64,000 bases of DNA from Chryseobacterium contaminans (GTDB lineage: Bacteria > Bacteroidota > Bacteroidia > Flavobacteriales > Weeksellaceae): contig NZ_MAYF01000323.1 of the NCBI RefSeq assembly GCF_001684955.1, forward strand, positions 1 through 64,000, in the 5' to 3' direction. Below, piece by piece: positions 8,272-16,573 of this stretch. Positions within the stretch are counted from its first letter, which is position 1, and the number at the start of each line of letters is the position of its first letter. Under the pieces are notes generated by a model that did no database searches, was not told where the DNA came from, and worked only from the letters and a program-made list of their open reading frames with translations. The position numbers were made by a program, and so were the translations under genes.

Positions 8272-9474
8272 CTATTTATCACAAGAAACACATTCTGCCA
8301 CTGTATTTTCTTCATTTGCTGTTTGTGAACCATACAGGTACATATATCTTACACTGATTGCGAATCCAATAAAGGTCATCCCCACTCCTACTAACGATGG
8401 ATAGTTGAATGGTAATCCATATTCCAAAGGAATTCCTCCAAGGAAAGCCCCCATCGCATTGGCTATGTTAAATCCTGCCTGCATAAAAGCTGCTGCCATC
8501 ATTTCACTTTTTGGGGCTGCTTTCATCATCATAATATTGATAGGTGCAGCAATTGACATTGATAAAGCTCCACACATAAAGGTTAATATGAAAGCAATAT
8601 TCTGGTGTTCGGAAAGTAAAAATACTCCAACAAGAGAAATCATCATTAAGAAAATCAGGAGCGCACAGGTTTTTTCAGGTCCTAATTTATCTGAAACAAT
8701 ACCTCCAGCAAGGTTACCTACCACCATTCCGGCTCCTGCAAGAACCATTACATAAGCCATCTGACTGCTTTCAACTCCGGAAATTACAGTCATTAAAGGA
8801 GTGATGTAGCTCAACCAGGTAAAAAGGCCACCAAATCCTATGGCCGTAATAGCCAATACCAGCCACGATTGTTTCTTTTGCAGGAACTTCAGCTCCTCCA
8901 GGAAATGGGTATTTTGATTAGCCTCCATTGAGGGCAGCCATAGTTTTAAAAATAACAGGGCAAAAACTCCAATCAAAGCAACAATAGCAAAATATAATCT
9001 CCAATGAAAGGTATGTCCTATATAGGTTACTAAAGGAACCATCACCAGATTGGCTATGGTGAGTCCTGTAAACATCATTGATATATAAAAGGCTTCCTTC
9101 CCTTTTCCTGCCATTTTAGCTGCTACTACAGTTCCTACTCCAAAGAAAGCTCCGTGAGGAAGCCCGGACATAAATCTGATGATTAACATTGTTCCGTAAT
9201 TGGGCGCAATGGCAGAAAGCCCGTTAAATAAAGTAAACAGGATCATAAAAGCAATCAGTACTTTTTTAGGTGGATATTTTACCGAGTATCCGATCAGGAT
9301 GGGTGCTCCTATTACCACTCCCATTGCATAGGCAGAAATCAGATGTCCTGCTTGGGGAATACTGATTTCCAATGTTTTTGCGATGTCCGGCAATAGCCCC
9401 ATTACGGTAAACTCTGTAGTTCCAATTCCCAAACCGCCAATCGCCAGCGGTATTATTCTTTTATCAATCTTCAT
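8272..9474 (-). CDS. MFS transporter, DHA1 drug/sugar efflux family
   Basis: The 400-aa product has about 12 predicted membrane helices. The N-terminus GIGTTEFTVMGLLPDIA is typical of AraJ/YdhP-like DHA1 exporters. The loop after TM2 and the Arg-rich MSGLPHGAFFGVG segment are the usual MFS motifs. It is an inner-membrane proton-driven exporter. It is divergent from an AraC-family regulator 175 nt away, which probably controls it. The short Cys-containing C-terminal tail (AECVSCDK) is unremarkable. The substrate is unknown. Confidence 0.85.
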   Translation of the reverse strand: MKIDKRIIPLAIGGLGIGTTEFTVMGLLPDIAKTLEISIPQAGHLISAYAMGVVIGAPILIGYSVKYPPKKVLIAFMILFTLFNGLSAIAPNYGTMLIIRFMSGLPHGAFFGVGTVVAAKMAGKGKEAFYISMMFTGLTIANLVMVPLVTYIGHTFHWRLYFAIVALIGVFALLFLKLWLPSMEANQNTHFLEELKFLQKKQSWLVLAITAIGFGGLFTWLSYITPLMTVISGVESSQMAYVMVLAGAGMVVGNLAGGIVSDKLGPEKTCALLIFLMMISLVGVFLLSEHQNIAFILTFMCGALSMSIAAPINIMMMKAAPKSEMMAAAFMQAGFNIANAMGAFLGGIPLEYGLPFNYPSLVGVGMTFIGFAISVRYMYLYGSQTANEENTVAECVSCDK

Positions 9475-9649
9475 TGTATTTTCTTTTCTGAATTAACCTA
9501 TTGAATTAAAAATGGTTACCCATGTTTATTTTGAAAGTGCAAAATTCGAAAGAAAGATTGGATTTCACACCTCTTTGAATGATAAAAATTTGCTCCATAT
9601 TAACCTTTTTGTTTAATTTTAATTCTACAAATAATCAAAACAGGACAAT

Positions 9650-10555
9650 ATGAAGATCCAGAAAGAAACAATAGAATTTGAAAAGGGGAAATCTTTCAAA
9701 ATATTTGCTCCCAGCCTGAAAAATTGTTTCTTCTGGCATTATCATCCTGAAATAGAGCTGGTATATGTAGAAGCATCCAATGGAATCCGGCATGTGGGAA
9801 AGAATATTTCAGGTTTTACAGACAGTGAACTTCTATTGATTGGTGCGAATGTTCCCCATCTTAATTTTGATTATGGAATACAAACGGAATGTAAACAATT
9901 AGTCCTGCAAATGCGTGAAAATTTCCTTCAGGAGATCATTCTTCCTGTTCCTGAGTTTGAGAATATCAAAAGCCTTTTAGAGCGATCCTACCTCGGATTA
10001 TCATTCTTTGGCGAAACCAAAAATACTGTTGTTGAAAAACTCAGGATCATCAAAGAAAAAAACTCTTTTGAATCCCTAATGGGACTTCTTGAGATCTTAC
10101 AGATTCTTGCCAATTCTACAGAAGTGCATGAACTTAACAAAGAAGATACGAGGATCAAATGGTTCCTGAACGATAAGATCAGGATGGGGACCATCTACGA
10201 TTACATCCACGAAAATCATGATAAAAAGCCTAATGTGAATGAAATTGCCCAGATTGTAAGTTTAAGTACTCCTGCTTTCTGCCGGTATTTTAAAAAGCAG
10301 ACCAATATGACCTTCACAGATTTTGTAAATAACTACAGGATCAATCAGGCTAAAATATTTCTGCTAAAGGATTCTTCAGTTACAGAAGTTTGTTTCCAGG
10401 TGGGTTTTGAAAGTCTTTCCTACTTTAATAAACTGTTTAAACAGCATACAGGAGAAACGCCTTCGGAATTCAAGAAGAAACATTTCAAGCCTATTGAAAT
10501 TAATGGGCGAATTGGGGTGATTAACAGGGAATCTTCCTGTAATAAATCGTTTTGA
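9650..10555 (+). CDS. AraC-family transcriptional regulator with N-terminal cupin
   Basis: The 301-aa product has a cupin-like N-terminus (FWHYHPEIELVYVEASNGIRHVG; metal/sugar-pocket fold) at ~25-100. Two AraC helix-turn-helix motifs follow at ~190-285 (PNVNEIAQIVSLSTPAFCRYFK and VTEVCFQVGFESLSYFNKLFK). The divergent MFS exporter gene is the likely target. The ligand is unknown. Confidence 0.88.
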   Translation: MKIQKETIEFEKGKSFKIFAPSLKNCFFWHYHPEIELVYVEASNGIRHVGKNISGFTDSELLLIGANVPHLNFDYGIQTECKQLVLQMRENFLQEIILPVPEFENIKSLLERSYLGLSFFGETKNTVVEKLRIIKEKNSFESLMGLLEILQILANSTEVHELNKEDTRIKWFLNDKIRMGTIYDYIHENHDKKPNVNEIAQIVSLSTPAFCRYFKKQTNMTFTDFVNNYRINQAKIFLLKDSSVTEVCFQVGFESLSYFNKLFKQHTGETPSEFKKKHFKPIEINGRIGVINRESSCNKSF

Positions 10556-10558
10556 TAA

Positions 10559-10760
10559 TATCTCGCTGATTTTGCAGATAACGCAGATTTATTTTATGAG
10601 CTTAAATGGCTGCTTTTATTTACCCACAGATGACGCGGATTTTCACAGATGTTTTGGGGATAATTTTGATTTTGGATCTTTATAAACCACCCCGTCAAAA
10701 ATCCTTTGAATTTTTGCCACCCCTCCAAAGAATGGGAATGATGGAAGCCATTCCTTATCA
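10559..10760. repeat. Dispersed flavobacterial-type intergenic repeat remnants
   Basis: The 306-nt gap before lipA contains degenerate copies of 'CGCAGATTT' type words (10559-10592 and 10620-10650), plus a stretch with repeated Pro/Ala-like CCACCCC words. Similar words recur at 59940-59970 and 61990-62068 in this window. No ORF or RNA is recognisable. Confidence 0.45.
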
Positions 10761-10793
10761 ATTTGTTTAAGATGTTTAATTAACGTCCCCCTA

Positions 10794-10828
10794 TACCTAT
10801 TACCTATTACCTATTACCTATTACCTAT
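10794..10828. repeat. Five tandem copies of heptamer TACCTAT
   Basis: Five exact, uninterrupted 7-bp units lie directly beside the lipA terminator. Seven is not a multiple of three and no coding frame spans it. It is a simple-sequence repeat that could vary in copy number. Confidence 0.9.
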
Positions 10829-10854
10829 AAAAAAACCGCCCATTGCTGAGCGGT
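10828..10854 (-). terminator. lipA terminator
   Basis: Read on the minus strand, ACCGC(10850-10854) pairs with GCGGT(10835-10839), followed by seven T. It lies 8 nt beyond the lipA stop codon. Confidence 0.8.
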
Positions 10855-10861
10855 CTGTATC

Positions 10862-11728
10862 TTAATGAATATGTTTTTCTGCGTGGTAAGAACTTCTTAC
10901 AAGAGGTGAACTTTCAACGTGTCTGAAACCTAAGCTTCTTGCAAAGTCTCCAAGCTCATCGAATTCTTCCGGGGTAATAAATCTCTTTACGGGAAGATGT
11001 TTCTTAGTTGGCTGAAGATATTGTCCAAGAGTGATAACATCTACATTGGCATTTCTGATGTCTTCGATTGTCTGAAAAACCTCATCTTTAGTTTCTCCTA
11101 AACCAAGCATAACTCCGGTTTTGGTTCTTCTCTGGCCGGCTTCTTTTAAATATCTTAAAACTTCAAGGCTTCTTTCATATTTGGCCTGAATTCTCACTTC
11201 TCTGGTCAAACGTTTTACAGTTTCCATGTTGTGAGAGATCACTTCCGGAGCAACGTCTACCAATCTGTCAATATGTTTGGTGATTCCCTGGAAATCAGGA
11301 ATCAGGGTCTCCATTGTTGTTCCCGGAGAAATTCTTCTTACAGCATTCACGGTTTCTGCCCAAAGGATAGATCCCATATCTTTCAGATCGTCACGGTCTA
11401 CAGAAGTAAGAACAGCGTGTTTGATCTTCATTAATTTAATAGAGCGCGCTACTTTTTCAGGTTCATCCCAGTTTACATCAAGCGGTTTTCCTGTTTTTAC
11501 GCCACAGAATCCACAGCTTCTTGTACATATATTTCCTAAAATCATGAACGTTGCCGTACCTTCTCCCCAGCACTCTCCCATATTCGGACAGCTTCCGCTT
11601 TGGCAAATGGTGTTTAATTTATATTTATCAACCAAAGTCCTTAATTCTCTGTAATTTTTCCCGGTAGGAAGTTTTACACGAATCCATTTTGGTTTCTGAA
11701 CGGTAGTATCTTGAACTAAATTTTCCAT
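10862..11728 (-). CDS. lipA: Lipoyl synthase LipA
   Basis: The 288-aa radical-SAM enzyme inserts two sulfurs into protein-bound octanoate to make lipoyl groups for 2-oxoacid dehydrogenases and the glycine cleavage system. Both [4Fe-4S] motifs are intact: CX4CX5C with C42, C47, C53 (auxiliary cluster) and the radical-SAM CX3CX2C with C68, C72, C75. The C-terminal [14 protein letters not shown] carries the conserved RSSY that ligates the auxiliary cluster. It is cytoplasmic and monocistronic with its own terminator; lipB is not adjacent. Confidence 0.97.
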   Translation of the reverse strand: MENLVQDTTVQKPKWIRVKLPTGKNYRELRTLVDKYKLNTICQSGSCPNMGECWGEGTATFMILGNICTRSCGFCGVKTGKPLDVNWDEPEKVARSIKLMKIKHAVLTSVDRDDLKDMGSILWAETVNAVRRISPGTTMETLIPDFQGITKHIDRLVDVAPEVISHNMETVKRLTREVRIQAKYERSLEVLRYLKEAGQRRTKTGVMLGLGETKDEVFQTIEDIRNANVDVITLGQYLQPTKKHLPVKRFITPEEFDELGDFARSLGFRHVESSPLVRSSYHAEKHIH

Positions 11729-11803
11729 TTATTTCTCAAATTGAGGTTCAAAGTTAGTGATTTTTTTATCGAAATAATCAAAGACAGACATTGATGAAAC
11801 ATA

Positions 11804-11811
11804 TAATTTTG
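11804..11811 (+). promoter_or_regulatory. Probable -7 element (TAATTTTG)
   Basis: TAATTTTG fits TAnnTTTG, 24 nt before the ATG of the next gene. No convincing -33 TTG lies at the right distance. Confidence 0.35.
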
Positions 11812-11835
11812 TAATTTCAGAACTCAAAATATTTT

Positions 11836-12465
11836 ATGAAGACCATATTCTGCATCTTATCGCTTATTTCCAGTACCTTTTGTTGGGCTCAGAAAGAATT
11901 TCAGCCGGAAGGCTCTACCATTCTTCAAACCGTAGATGGAGACCTTGATGGAGATCAAATTCCGGAAAAAGTAATTGTCTATAATACAAAGGATCCCGGT
12001 GAACTTGGTGATCTCCGGGAGATTCAGATTCTGAAAAAGATAAATGACAAATGGAAAATTCTTGAAAAATCAACGAATGCCATTCTTGATAGCGAATCCG
12101 GAGGAATTATGGGAGATCCCTATTCAGGAACACGGATTGAAAAAGGGATCTTAATTATAGAACATTTCGGTGGCAGCAGCTGGAAATGGGGGTATACGGA
12201 TAAATACAGATATCAGAACGGTCATTTTGAATTGATAGGACATACTTCAAGCTCCGGAAGGCCGGGAGATTATATCAAAACTGTAGACTTCAATCTTTCT
12301 ACAGGACAGATTAATTTTAAAAATGAGGTTGACAATACTAAAGAATATGGACCTTCTCAAAAGGAAACCTACATTAAAAAAGGCATAAAAATCAATCTTC
12401 AGAACAGAAATGACAGGAGTGTGAAAATTATACTACCCAAAACAAAGCAGGAAATTTTTATATAA
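11836..12465 (+). CDS. Exported protein of unknown function
   Basis: The 209-aa product has a signal peptide ending CWAQ. The mature N-terminus TVDGDLDGDQIPEKVIVYN resembles the Asp-rich start of FG-GAP/VCBS-like single units that bind Ca2+. The rest is beta-rich with aromatic patches (FGGSSWKWGYTDKYRYQNGHFELIGH). Proteins with this layout are common secreted hypotheticals in flavobacteria. No enzymatic motif is seen. It is monocistronic, convergent with the sigma factor gene. Confidence 0.7.
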   Translation: MKTIFCILSLISSTFCWAQKEFQPEGSTILQTVDGDLDGDQIPEKVIVYNTKDPGELGDLREIQILKKINDKWKILEKSTNAILDSESGGIMGDPYSGTRIEKGILIIEHFGGSSWKWGYTDKYRYQNGHFELIGHTSSSGRPGDYIKTVDFNLSTGQINFKNEVDNTKEYGPSQKETYIKKGIKINLQNRNDRSVKIILPKTKQEIFI

Positions 12466-12589
12466 TTGGCCACGAATAATCATAAAGCACCTTAATTCTA
12501 TTTCAATTTTATCGGAGATAAAACCCTTGCGCCATAAAGACAGTATAATACTAAAACTTCTTACGCCTTTGCGTTTTCCAACAACATTC

Positions 12590-13150
12590 TCAGTTATCTT
12601 CAAACTCATTATTCTTAAGCAGCTCAGCAAGAACTTTTTTAGCCCGCATCACACGAACTTTTGTATTGGCAACAGAAATTCCCAGCTCTTCGGCTATTTC
12701 CTTGATGCTTTTTTCTTCAAAAAATCTCAATTTAATGATGTCCTGATAATTGGCATCCAGAGATTCAATAGTTTTAATGATTTTCTTTTGTTCTTCTTCA
12801 GAAATCAGAAGTTCTTCGGGAGATTTTGCATATTGGTTTTTAACCTCATCAAGGTTTTCAACAGCGTCTTCGTTTTCACGGCTCTTCTTTCTCCAAAAGT
12901 CGATAACAGTATTCTGAGCAATGGTTAGAATCCAGGTTTTAAACTGAAAATGAGGATCGAACATATCCAGTTTCGATAATACTTTGGAAAAAACATTCAC
13001 GGTAATTTCATCGGCATCATTTTCATCTTTCACTTTTTTCATCACAAAAGAGAAAACATCCACCCAAAAAACATTGATGAGTTTAGTCTGGGCCTTCTGA
13101 TCTTTATCTTTGGCCTTTTGAATGAGCAGAAATAGCTGTTCGTCGTTCAT
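12590..13150 (-). CDS. RNA polymerase sigma-70 family (ECF-type) factor
   Basis: ATG 13150 (186 aa) is chosen over a TTG three codons upstream. Region 2 is at residues ~20-95 (FSKVLSKLDMFDPHFQFKTW, AQNTVIDFWRKK). Region 4 is at ~125-180 (DIIKLRFFEEKSIKEIAEELG, VRVMRAKKVLAELL). The spacing without region 3 marks an ECF-type sigma factor. No anti-sigma gene is adjacent in the 120 nt downstream or on the other side, which is unusual for ECF factors. Its regulon is unknown. Confidence 0.88.
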   Translation of the reverse strand: MNDEQLFLLIQKAKDKDQKAQTKLINVFWVDVFSFVMKKVKDENDADEITVNVFSKVLSKLDMFDPHFQFKTWILTIAQNTVIDFWRKKSRENEDAVENLDEVKNQYAKSPEELLISEEEQKKIIKTIESLDANYQDIIKLRFFEEKSIKEIAEELGISVANTKVRVMRAKKVLAELLKNNEFEDN

Positions 13151-13298
13151 TAATAACAAATATAGAGTATTTGGGTTGAAAATGCAATGCTGAAATAGCT
13201 CTCAATAGTGAATTTTGCTTCGCAAGTGAATAGTCAATGATGAAAAATTGCAGTTTTATTTACTATTTCAATCCATTTACCATTTTACTCTCCTACGC

Positions 13299-13332
13299 TT
13301 TTGACTTTATACTTCTGAATTTATTATCTTTG
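13299..13332 (+). promoter_or_regulatory. tyrS promoter
   Basis: TTTTG (13299-13303), 21-nt spacer, TATCTTTG (13325-13332): a full match to the Bacteroidota housekeeping promoter, 27 nt before the tyrS ATG. Confidence 0.75.
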
Positions 13333-13359
13333 CACGGTTAAATTTTAAAGAAAAAATCA

Positions 13360-14655
13360 ATGAATTCCTTTATAGAAGAACTGAAATGGCGTGGTCTGTT
13401 TGCTGATATGATGCCTGGAACCGATGAACAACTTAATAAAGAGGTAACTACTGCATATATTGGTTTTGATCCAACGGCCGATTCTTTACATATCGGAAGT
13501 CTTATTCAGATAAAAATTTTAGCACACTTCCAGCAGCACGGTCACAAGCCGATTGCATTGGTTGGTGGCGCTACAGGAATGATCGGTGACCCATCCGGAA
13601 AATCGGCAGAGAGAAACCTATTGGACGAGGAAACACTTTTACACTATGTAGATTGTTTGAAAAGCCAACTTTCAAGATTCCTTGATTTTGCAGGGAATGA
13701 GCCTAATAAAGCAGAGTTGGTTAACAACTACGACTGGATGAAGAATATTTCTTTCCTTGATTTTGCTAAAAATATTGGGAAGAACATCACAGTGAACTAT
13801 ATGATGGCTAAAGATTCTGTAAAGAAAAGGTTTTCAGGAGAATCCGGTGCTGACGGTATGAGTTTTACTGAATTTACGTATCAGTTAATTCAAGGATATG
13901 ATTTCCTTCACCTATACCAAAATAATAATGTGAAGCTTCAAATGGGTGGTTCTGACCAGTGGGGAAATATCACTACAGGAACAGAATTAATCCGTAGAAA
14001 AGCTCAGGGTGAAGCATTTGCTTTAACCGTTCCTTTGATTACAAAGGCAGATGGCTCTAAATTCGGGAAATCTGAAAGTGGGGAAAATTATTGGTTAGAT
14101 AAAAAGAAAACGTCTCCATACAAATTCTACCAATTCTGGCTGAATGCTACCGATGAAGATGCTGAAAGATTCATTAAATTCTATACATTCCTTGGAAAAG
14201 AAGAAATTGAATCTTTAATTGAAGAACATAAGACAGCAGCCCATGAGAGAAAACTTCAGAAAAAATTAGCTGAAGAAGTAACGGTTTGGGTACACGGAAG
14301 AGAAGAATATGAAAAAGCGCTTAAAGCTTCTGAAATTCTTTTCGGACGTTCTACTGCTGAAGATCTGGTAAGCCTTGACGAAGAAACATTCCTTGAAGTG
14401 TTTGATGGTGTTCCACAAAAAGAAATTGCAAAAGCTGATGTATTAGGCATCAACATTGTAGATCTTCTTTCCGAGAAATCAGGATTCCTGAAATCTAAAA
14501 GTGAAGCCCAAAGAGAAATTAAAGGCAATGCAATCTCTATAAACAAGCAAAAAGTAAATGATACTTTTACAGCCAATGAAACTGATCTTATTGATGGCAA
14601 GTTCTTATTGCTTCAAAAAGGGAAGAAAAGCTATTTCATTGTAAAAGTTATCTAA
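13360..14655 (+). CDS. tyrS: Tyrosyl-tRNA synthetase
   Basis: This 431-aa class I aminoacyl-tRNA synthetase charges tRNA-Tyr in the cytoplasm. HIGH-type motif HIGS is at residues 44-47, the Tyr-binding [10 protein letters not shown] at ~197-206, and a KMSKS-type loop KFGKS at 234-238. An S4 RNA-binding domain occupies the C-terminus (~365-430). Length is normal for bacterial TyrRS. It is monocistronic with a strong promoter and a very stable terminator. No T-box is seen in the short leader, as expected in Bacteroidota. Confidence 0.97.
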   Translation: MNSFIEELKWRGLFADMMPGTDEQLNKEVTTAYIGFDPTADSLHIGSLIQIKILAHFQQHGHKPIALVGGATGMIGDPSGKSAERNLLDEETLLHYVDCLKSQLSRFLDFAGNEPNKAELVNNYDWMKNISFLDFAKNIGKNITVNYMMAKDSVKKRFSGESGADGMSFTEFTYQLIQGYDFLHLYQNNNVKLQMGGSDQWGNITTGTELIRRKAQGEAFALTVPLITKADGSKFGKSESGENYWLDKKKTSPYKFYQFWLNATDEDAERFIKFYTFLGKEEIESLIEEHKTAAHERKLQKKLAEEVTVWVHGREEYEKALKASEILFGRSTAEDLVSLDEETFLEVFDGVPQKEIAKADVLGINIVDLLSEKSGFLKSKSEAQREIKGNAISINKQKVNDTFTANETDLIDGKFLLLQKGKKSYFIVKVI

Positions 14656-14671
14656 TTTTTAAACAATATTG

Positions 14672-14707
14672 AAAAGGGCGCCGAGATTCATCTCGGCGCC
14701 CTTTTTT
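14672..14707. terminator. Strong terminator after tyrS, usable from both sides
   Basis: A GC-rich perfect stem (14672-14686 with 14691-14705, core GGGCGCCGAGA) has a 4-nt loop and flanking A and T runs. It is shared with the convergent desaturase gene. Confidence 0.95.
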
Positions 14708-14727
14708 CTATAATATTTTAGGAACTG

Positions 14728-15777
14728 TTACGGTTTCGAATATTCCCGATAGCGGTTGGCTCTTCTGAATGTTCCCAGATCATTAAAGCGGACGCCGTAT
14801 TTCCTCAGTACTTCCCATGCCTGCTTTCTTCCGATATGGCGTACATAAAAGGTTTCATTCACAACAAAATGATGAATACTGTGCGTCCAGCCAAAAAAGA
14901 AACAGAATACCTGCATTGGAAAAGTCCACCAGACATTCAGTACCTGTGTTTGTTCCATAACATTTCCTTCTTCCACATCACCGAAATAATGCATATTGGA
15001 GGTTATAAAATGTAAGCAGAACTGTCGCAACAGATTCGGTAAAAGAATGGTATAAATCACTACATTTAAACTGTTCAAGGCATTTTCAATATAAAAAGGA
15101 AAACTAAAATCGGTCATAAACCTTGCATTAATCCAGTGCAGCAGTAAATCTGCAAAAAATAAATATAAAATCACATGAGCAGCAATTGTCAGGGGGATTA
15201 AGCCCAGAAATGTGATTCGTTTTAAGGTTGAAGATGTTTCATCTTTAAGATTTCCGTTCTTCACCTCCCTATCCATATCCTTAAACATTTGTTTTAGACG
15301 TAAAAGTCCGCCTAAAACAATATCGGCAGTAGTAAATAATCGTTTAACCGACCAGGGTTCACCATTCGTTACCCCACGTTCTTCCACATCATGCAATGTT
15401 CCTGAAAATTTATGATGATGGTAATGTAGTGTACGTCTGATCCATGGATTAATAGTTAATGGACGCAAAATCCATACGCTGAAAAGCATAAAATGATGTA
15501 TCGGTTTTTGTTTTTTAAAATAGAGCCAATGAATAAGATCGTGTTCAATTTCATGGAGAATTCCCATAAAAAAAGCATTCATTATAATCATCAGCCATGT
15601 TGGAATAATTTCTTGATACCAACCTATAGATACAGTAATAATGATCATAATGGAAACTAAAAATATTGAAAAGCCAATACCGTCCTGCCTCTTCAAAAGA
15701 GGATACATTTCTTTAAGCTGCTGATAGGATTGATTAATTTCTTTCCTGATCTGTCTTGATTTTTCCTGATGTTTCAC
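14728..15777 (-). CDS. Membrane fatty-acid desaturase family protein
   Basis: The 349-aa integral membrane protein has the three His boxes of di-iron desaturases/hydroxylases: HEIEHDLIH (75-83), HYHHHK (118-123) and HSIHH (299-303). Several hydrophobic helices lie between. It probably introduces a double bond or hydroxyl into an acyl chain using O2. The start is GTG 15777: an in-frame stop lies just upstream and the next ATG is at codon 24. It is monocistronic. The exact substrate is unknown. Confidence 0.8.
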   Translation of the reverse strand: MKHQEKSRQIRKEINQSYQQLKEMYPLLKRQDGIGFSIFLVSIMIIITVSIGWYQEIIPTWLMIIMNAFFMGILHEIEHDLIHWLYFKKQKPIHHFMLFSVWILRPLTINPWIRRTLHYHHHKFSGTLHDVEERGVTNGEPWSVKRLFTTADIVLGGLLRLKQMFKDMDREVKNGNLKDETSSTLKRITFLGLIPLTIAAHVILYLFFADLLLHWINARFMTDFSFPFYIENALNSLNVVIYTILLPNLLRQFCLHFITSNMHYFGDVEEGNVMEQTQVLNVWWTFPMQVFCFFFGWTHSIHHFVVNETFYVRHIGRKQAWEVLRKYGVRFNDLGTFRRANRYREYSKP

Positions 15778-15893
15778 TATTTGGTGATTTTATTATCAAA
15801 AATAAGAAATTATACAATTTAACCACCCATAAACAGCAATAAATAAAATTAATATATTAATAAATCAATATGAATAGCATTATATTCAACAAA

Positions 15894-15925
15894 CAAACGG
15901 ACGTTGAGAAATCTCAACGCCCGTT
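15894..15925 (-). terminator. Terminator of the small lipoprotein gene
   Basis: A stem of AACGG + CGTTGAGA (15896-15909) pairs with TCTCAACG + CCGTT (15912-15925) with a single internal mismatch and a 2-nt loop. A T-rich tail follows on the minus strand. Confidence 0.7.
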
Positions 15926-15947
15926 ATTATTTTGAAAGTATTAGTTT

Positions 15948-16370
15948 TTAAAATGTATAACTTGCAGAAGCTGATAAATACTGGCCACTGGAAGTTCCTT
16001 CTTTTTTCAGCTCACCATCTACCCAGATCTGAACCTTTAAAGTAGAAGAAGCATCCACCCCAATTGCATTTACCACCACATTAGCATTGTAAGCTCCTTT
16101 TTCTGAAGTCACTTCAGGGCTTGACCATGTAGTTCCACTAAGACTTGAAGCCGTTGTAGCATTACTATCAATTCCGTATACCGCTCCATCAATATTAGCT
16201 CCCGCAGAAGCTATTGCTTTAAAAACTACTTTATGACTCTTCCCTGCTCCATTTACGTTAGGAGTATCGTCATCATCTTTACTACAAGAAGCTACAAATC
16301 CCATTAACACGGTAGCAAGAAGCACTACAAATGCACCTTTCAACAGCTGGTTTATTCTTGTTTTTTTCAT
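15948..16370 (-). CDS. Small surface-type lipoprotein, paralogue of the one at 19230-19664
   Basis: This 140-aa product has a type II signal peptide ending FVASC, followed by SKDDDD, the acidic export signal that sends Bacteroidota lipoproteins to the cell surface. The mature part is a Ser/Ala/Val-rich beta domain: HKVVFKAIASAGANIDGAVYGI..., a W-S/E turn (TTWSSPEVTSEKG) and VQIWVDGELKKEG. The same order occurs in the lipoprotein on the other side of the kinase/regulator pair. The layout is reminiscent of MmpS-like beta-sandwich proteins, but this is only a shape resemblance. It is divergent from the sensor kinase. Confidence 0.75.
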   Translation of the reverse strand: MKKTRINQLLKGAFVVLLATVLMGFVASCSKDDDDTPNVNGAGKSHKVVFKAIASAGANIDGAVYGIDSNATTASSLSGTTWSSPEVTSEKGAYNANVVVNAIGVDASSTLKVQIWVDGELKKEGTSSGQYLSASASYTF

Positions 16371-16573
16371 AATCTTTTTGTTTAAATTTTAGTTACTTTA
16401 TTTGATATTCTATGATTAGTGATTTCGTACCTGCAAAGCTATTGGAGTCCTGAAACTTTATCAATCCTGAAAATTGTGTAATTTTTTCTACCTAAATTCA
16501 GGTATTTTTTATACTAAAATTTTTAATTAAATTGACCGTTTATAAAAAATATATTCTCCAGAACTGATACCTG

